Source: a bacterium
Lineage (GTDB): Bacteria; Krumholzibacteriota; Krumholzibacteria; LZORAL124-64-63
Assembly: GCA_003646045.1 (NCBI GenBank)
Contig: QNDV01000066.1
Location: forward strand, 1 to 9,106
Length of the DNA: 9,106 bases
Reading direction: 5' to 3'
In this document: positions 7,313 through 9,106 of the stretch, piece by piece
Position numbering within the stretch: the stretch's first letter is position 1
Layout of the letters: each line of letters begins with the position of its first letter
Made by a program: the position numbers and the translations under genes
Notes under the pieces: generated by a model
What the model was told of the DNA's origin: nothing
Database searches by the model: none
The model's input: the letters and a program-made list of their open reading frames with translations, nothing else

Positions 7313-8023
7313 CTAGTTGGTGGTCAGGACACCGGTGTCGCTGACCAGACGGCCATCATGCAGGCGCAGAACCCGGCGGCAATGGGTAGCGACGTCCTCT
7401 TCGTGGGTAACGATGATCACCGTATGTCCCCAGGTATTCAATTCGCCCAGGATCCCGATGATTTCCGCACTGGTGGTGGAATCCAGGTTGCCGGTGGGCT
7501 CATCGGCCAGGATCAGCGAGGGCTTGTTGACCAAGGCGCGGGCAATGGCCACACGCTGGCGTTGGCCGCCGGACAGTTCATTGGGCTTGTGGGATGCCCG
7601 GTCCGATAGCCCCACCCGCTCCAGCGCCTCGGCCACTCGTTGGCGACGCTGTGTCGGAGTCACACCGGCATAGACAAGGGGCAGTTCCACGTTCTGGGCC
7701 GCCGTATTACGCGGCAACAGGTTGAAGGTCTGGAAAACGAAGCCGATCTCCCGGTTGCGGATATCCGCCAGACTGTCGTCGCCGTAACTGCTGACCTCCA
7801 CGCCGCCCAGGTGGTAACTGCCACTGGTCGGCGTATCGAGACAGCCCAGCATGTTCATCAGGGTGGTCTTCCCCGATCCGCTGGAGCCCATGATGGCCAC
7901 ATACTCGCCCTGCGCAACGTCCAGGTCTATGCCCTGCACCGCGCGTACCGTCTGGGTCCCCACCTGGAAGATGCGGTGCAGGTCACGCACGCGGATAACC
8001 GGTACTGCCGCCTGCTCCGTCAC
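7313..8023 (-). CDS. ABC transporter ATP-binding protein, MacB/LolD type
   Basis: Cytoplasmic ATPase that powers a MacB/LolD-like exporter (macrolide, peptide, polyketide or lipoprotein families use this type). The 236-residue protein has Walker A GSSGSGKT (46-53), the Q-loop FVFQTFNLLP (95-104), the signature LSGGQRQRVAIARAL (150-164), Walker B ILADEPTGNLDS (171-182) and the switch histidine in VTHEE (205-209). The phrasing around the Q-loop and NVELPLVYAG (111-120) is typical of the MacB clade. Start choice: the GTG at 8023 overlaps the upstream outer membrane protein stop as GTGA and has GGAG (8035-8032) 8 bases upstream; the open frame runs to 8098, but that would overlap the neighbour by 79 bp. 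No permease or adaptor follows: the next gene is a rhomboid. The partner is probably upstream beyond the right edge or elsewhere. Confidence 0.93.
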   Translation of the reverse strand: MTEQAAVPVIRVRDLHRIFQVGTQTVRAVQGIDLDVAQGEYVAIMGSSGSGKTTLMNMLGCLDTPTSGSYHLGGVEVSSYGDDSLADIRNREIGFVFQTFNLLPRNTAAQNVELPLVYAGVTPTQRRQRVAEALERVGLSDRASHKPNELSGGQRQRVAIARALVNKPSLILADEPTGNLDSTTSAEIIGILGELNTWGHTVIIVTHEEDVATHCRRVLRLHDGRLVSDTGVLTTN

Positions 8024-9106
8024 TGCTGCTGCTCCGTCCAGGGACTGAGGCGCCCCACGGCACGATGCAATTGGGCCTGGGCGATAAGGAAGTCGCATTT
8101 GGCCTGCACTTCCTGGCCACGCGCGTTGGCCAGGTTCGCCTGGGCCACGATGATGTCCAGGGTGGTGCCGGCGCCCACCCGAAAACGTTCCTGGGCCAGG
8201 CGCAGCTCTTCCTCAGACTGCACAATGGTCTCTGCGCTCACCTTGGCCAACTCGCGGGCCTCGATGGCCAGGTTGTACAACTGGCGCACCTCCACCTGGA
8301 CGTTGAGCTTGGCCTGGTCCAGTTCGTATTCGGCGATACGGGCGTTGGCCTTGGCCTGGGAGCGGGAAGCCCAGGTCTGCCAGCGGTCGAAGACGGCCCA
8401 GTTGACACGGTAGCCGAAATTGATATTGTCGGATTTCTGTGCGCCGAACCGGAATGGCGAATCATTCTCGTAGCGCGTGTACCCCACGGACAGGTCCAGG
8501 CTGGGCCAGGCCGACGCCGTGGCCGCCTTGATATCCTCGTGACGGGCCTCCACGTTGTGCTCACTGCTGCGCAGGTCCAGGCGGTTATCCACCGCCTCGC
8601 TATAGAGAGCGCCCACCGGTTCAATGGCGAAATCCGTCTGCAGGATGGATCGATCCACCTGGAAGGCGGAGACCAGGGGACGGTTCATGGCGAAAGCCAG
8701 GTCGACGAAGTCCATCTTCACCGCATTGTCGGCCCGCACCACGTCCAGACGGGTGTTCTCCAACTGGACCCGCTGCTGCAGTACGTCACTCTTGGCGGCG
8801 CTGCCCAGACGGAAGTAGGTCTCGGTCTTCTCGAGCTCCTTGGCCACCTGGTCACGGGTCTCCATGGCCACTTCCAACAGCTCCGCCGAGCGCAGCAGGT
8901 TGTAATAGGCAACTACCACGTCCTGGACCACGCGTTCACGCGTGTAGCCCCGGGTTGCCTCGGCAGCCATGAGGGAACTCTTGGCCGCACCCAGTCGCGC
9001 GAACTTGCTGAAGCCGCGGAAAACGTTCAGGCTCGCCGAGCCGGACCAATCCGCGTAGGAGGTTATGATTGTCTGGTCGGAAAAGTTCGTGGTGCTGGGC
9101 TGCGAA
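8020..9106 (-). CDS. TolC-like outer membrane efflux protein, 5'-truncated by window edge
   Basis: Outer membrane channel with a periplasmic helical barrel, the exit duct of tripartite export systems. The frame stays open to the window edge (361 codons visible), so the signal peptide and true start are missing; the ATG at 8970 is internal, as the reading continues upstream with channel-like sequence (WSGSASLNVFRGFSKFARLG). Two repeats of the family are visible. The first has long helices (VVVAYYNLLRSAELLEVAM, then ETYFRLGSAAKSDVLQQRVQ). The second has a beta hairpin (FGYRVNWAVFDRW) followed by helices ending in ERFRVGAGTTLDIIVAQANL. The G-[SA]-x2-D/LD turn between helices occurs in both. It ends in an overlapping GTGA with the ABC ATPase gene, pointing to one export operon. 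The particular efflux substrate cannot be told. Confidence 0.92.
   Translation of the reverse strand, partial: SQPSTTNFSDQTIITSYADWSGSASLNVFRGFSKFARLGAAKSSLMAAEATRGYTRERVVQDVVVAYYNLLRSAELLEVAMETRDQVAKELEKTETYFRLGSAAKSDVLQQRVQLENTRLDVVRADNAVKMDFVDLAFAMNRPLVSAFQVDRSILQTDFAIEPVGALYSEAVDNRLDLRSSEHNVEARHEDIKAATASAWPSLDLSVGYTRYENDSPFRFGAQKSDNINFGYRVNWAVFDRWQTWASRSQAKANARIAEYELDQAKLNVQVEVRQLYNLAIEARELAKVSAETIVQSEEELRLAQERFRVGAGTTLDIIVAQANLANARGQEVQAKCDFLIAQAQLHRAVGRLSPWTEQQQ

Overview
The window is a GC-rich, gene-dense stretch of a diderm (Gram-negative) bacterial chromosome. Supporting points are a complete MreBCD/PBP2 elongation cassette and a TolC-type outer membrane channel. I cannot place the organism by name. 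The PBP2 C-terminal signature (NNAIGQGELLVTP) and the KYGGSS form of the aspartokinase motif remind me more of FCB-group or Gemmatimonadota-like lineages than of Proteobacteria, but that is only an impression.

Layout. Positions 1-4552 (minus strand) hold one compact cell-shape operon, read radC -> mreB -> mreC -> mreD -> mrdA (PBP2). Gaps are 17 and 4 bp, then an ATGA overlap, then a 1 bp gap. mrdA runs off the left edge. A 174 bp divergent intergenic region (4553-4726) carries one plausible sigma70-like promoter facing each way. lysC (aspartokinase) runs on the plus strand from 4727 to 6019, and its 3' end overlaps the next minus-strand gene tail-to-tail by 62 bp. From there to the right edge everything is on the minus strand: a TolC-type outer membrane efflux protein (5' end outside the window), a MacB/LolD-type ABC ATPase joined to it by a GTGA overlap, and after 98 bp a rhomboid intramembrane protease with a C-terminal TPR-like region.

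How the genes work together. MreB filaments, MreC, MreD and PBP2 form the elongasome that directs lateral-wall peptidoglycan synthesis. RadC shares the operon by a conserved synteny, not an obvious shared function. Aspartokinase opens the aspartate pathway (lysine, diaminopimelate, threonine, methionine), and diaminopimelate is a peptidoglycan precursor. The right-hand block is an export module of outer membrane channel plus ATPase; its permease and periplasmic adaptor are not in the window.

No clearly new system is present. The points most worth a second look are the strongly divergent regulatory half of the aspartokinase, the rhomboid-TPR gene after an ATPase that lacks a permease, the 62 bp convergent coding overlap, and a Cys-substituted version of a possible zinc site in PBP2. 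No RNA genes, CRISPR arrays, insertion sequences or phage genes were seen.
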